Positions 21,304 through 22,835 of a stretch of DNA of 22,835 nt are shown one piece after another. The stretch covers positions 1-22,835 of the forward strand of contig CAJNOQ010002748.1 in the NCBI GenBank assembly GCA_905250885.1, in the 5' to 3' direction. This DNA comes from Didymodactylos carnosus. Lineage: Eukaryota > Rotifera > Eurotatoria > Philodinida > Philodinidae. Numbering within the stretch: position 1 is the first letter of the stretch; the number at the start of each line of letters is the position of its first letter. The notes beneath the pieces are model-generated. The model was not told the DNA's origin. It made no database searches and saw only the letters and a program-made list of their open reading frames with translations. Made by a program: the position numbers and the translations under genes.

Positions 21304-22578
21304 ATTAGGGAACTTTTATTTTTTGAAAAATTTTATTTATTTTAAAATAACTTTTCTTCCTTAAACTTTTGTGAAAAATACTGAGTACAAAAAATGACCG
21401 CATGATTGAAATAAATTCTTTTAAAACAAATATTTTCTACGAGCCGTATGTCACATGGCCTGAGCAAAGAATTGTTATTACAACAAAAAAGATTGTTATA
21501 GCCACGCGATGCTCCGGTTTAAAGGTTATCGGTTATGATGGGTTTCAGTTATATCAGTTATCCGTTAACCGAAACTGTTGAATGCCTAATCATCACTAAT
21601 CAGAGGGAATCCGCAACAGTCGAAAATCGCGAAAAAATAGCGCTAATTTTGAGAATTATAAATATCTCTAAGAAATACTGATAATTCAAGCTAAATATCC
21701 CCTGACAAATAAAGCATTGATCTTTAGATCAGTTGTACTATTGAATGGATCTGTTCTTCACCAAACAGGACCAGACAGAAATTGAGTTAGAATACTACTA
21801 ATCGATATTTATGTTGTTCGCATAGGAAGAAATATTAATTAATATTTTTTATTGAAGGAGTGGCATAGTCATTTTTTCTAGTGCAGTACAACCTGTCGTC
21901 GGAAAAACTGAAAAAGCCAATCATCAATGATTTACTTGTTATCCATATAAATCCATTAGCCGATAACTCATTAAATAATACAAATTTGATCAATAGTCTC
22001 TATTTTATCCATGGCTGATCAAAATCAAGTTTATTGGATTTTTGCAGAATAAACCAAAACTCGTTTTCAATACTTTCGGAGTATGACCATCGGCAATATT
22101 AATTCCAATGAAATTTGAACTTGAATATGGTAAAATATCCAAAAAACAGAAGCGTATAAACAAAATAGTTTTGTGAATTCCAATAAGAATCTTATAAAAA
22201 TCTTACTCAATTCTTATATAAGATCCCCTTCCATGAAAGTGGCAAGAATTCCGCTGAATTTTATAACATTCCCATAGGCTTTCATAAGAAATTGGTAAGA
22301 TCGACAGAACTCGTACGTTATACTTATCGTATTCTTATAAAAGACTCTTGCAAGGTCGACTCCTCTACAAAAAAACTTTCAGTGCAGCATTGGAGAAAGG
22401 CCGCCACTACCAGTGCGAACGATGTGCCATGTTGCACTAGCACTAACTCGACACCGGCGCGTACTAATGCCACATTTTTTCAGTCACCGTTTTGCTTTCT
22501 AGGTTTGATTCCACTATGTTTTACTCGGACTTTTCTTCGAGAACATGGTGCAATCAAATTTTAATGCTTTCGTCGAGC
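21304..22578. other. Gene-poor stretch with a weak frame at its right end
   Basis: A 90-codon plus-strand frame at 22292-22564 (ending FLREHGAIKF) and a Val/Ala-rich frame on the opposite strand occupy the same GC-richer patch; neither shows a known family, and the plus frame lacks an ATG. Near 21517-21590, GGTTATCGGTTAT and GTTATCCGTTAACCG form a weak inverted pattern. No supported gene. Confidence 0.35.
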
Positions 22579-22835
22579 AGACGATGCTTTTATCATTTCA
22601 TGATCTGTTCCTGAAAAGGAAAAGTCAGTGTGAATAGAGAGTCAGATCGTAAATTTAGAGGAAGTACGCAGAAAATTCGGCTGTCTGTTCTCTTATCTAA
22701 ACACGTTCCATCTTCGCTATAGTCACAGTGTTGAACTATCAGAGTCTGGACAAGTTTTCTTTTGAGAAACATTTCTTGCGCATTTTTTGCGCTGACTTTT
22801 CAGGTACAGATCATGAAATGATAAAAGCATCGTCT
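22579..22835. repeat. Long inverted repeat running to the right window edge
   Basis: The last 39 bases of the window, read in reverse complement (AGACGATGCTTTTATCATTT...), repeat 22579-22617 with one mismatch. Past this the similarity continues on both arms (AAAAGTCAG-GTG versus AAAAGTCAGCGC) with a short GGAAA-type insertion in the left arm. The arms are about 50 bp and the spacer about 150 bp. The sequence stops exactly within the right arm, so the structure may extend. Confidence 0.6.

Noticed and set aside
1..22835. tRNA genes, rRNA, CRISPR arrays, bacterial operon signals
   Set aside because: No cloverleaf with A and B boxes, no spaced direct repeats, and gene structure is clearly eukaryotic.

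Overview
The window is eukaryotic, almost certainly from an invertebrate animal. It is AT-rich, both recognisable genes are split by many GT-AG introns of mostly 54-66 bp, and both are animal-type proteins. Tiny introns, compact genes and many short non-autonomous DNA transposons would fit a bdelloid rotifer, but that is an inference from style, not a marker match. No tRNA, rRNA or CRISPR was found.

Two genes on the minus strand can be reconstructed exon by exon in continuous frame. (1) 16916 down to 14567, ten exons, 534 aa: the E2 core (DBT) of the mitochondrial branched-chain alpha-keto acid dehydrogenase, with presequence, lipoyl domain, E1/E3-binding domain and catalytic domain ending in the HRVIDG active site. 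(2) 11356 down to 5204, 22 exons, 1287 aa: cyclin-G-associated kinase (GAK), with an NAK-family kinase, a PTEN-like domain, a C2 domain, a clathrin/adaptor-binding linker and a C-terminal J domain with HPD. Its longest intron (674 bp) separates the kinase from the auxilin-like half. That intron holds an in-frame alternative first exon (ATG at 9208, same splice phase) and a nearby read-through stop with an AATAAA. One locus might therefore make full-length GAK, a kinase-only protein and a kinase-less auxilin. The two genes act in different processes, clathrin uncoating and branched-chain amino acid breakdown, and are simply neighbours.

The flanks are gene-poor and full of mobile-element debris. 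The left flank (1-5200) has a possible piggyBac-type end, an 816 bp element with 35 bp perfect terminal inverted repeats around a broken Myb/SANT-like reading frame, a 454 bp hAT-type element with a perfect 8 bp target duplication, and a decayed von Willebrand factor A fragment. The right flank (16.9-22.8 kb) has two more hAT-type short elements, two hairpin-rich blocks sharing a CCTGACG motif, a block of AATCTTA/TAAGATT palindromes, and an inverted repeat running to the right window edge. Intron 1 of GAK carries a further small inverted-repeat element. Between the genes (11.4-14.5 kb) there is little except a weak two-exon small-gene candidate.
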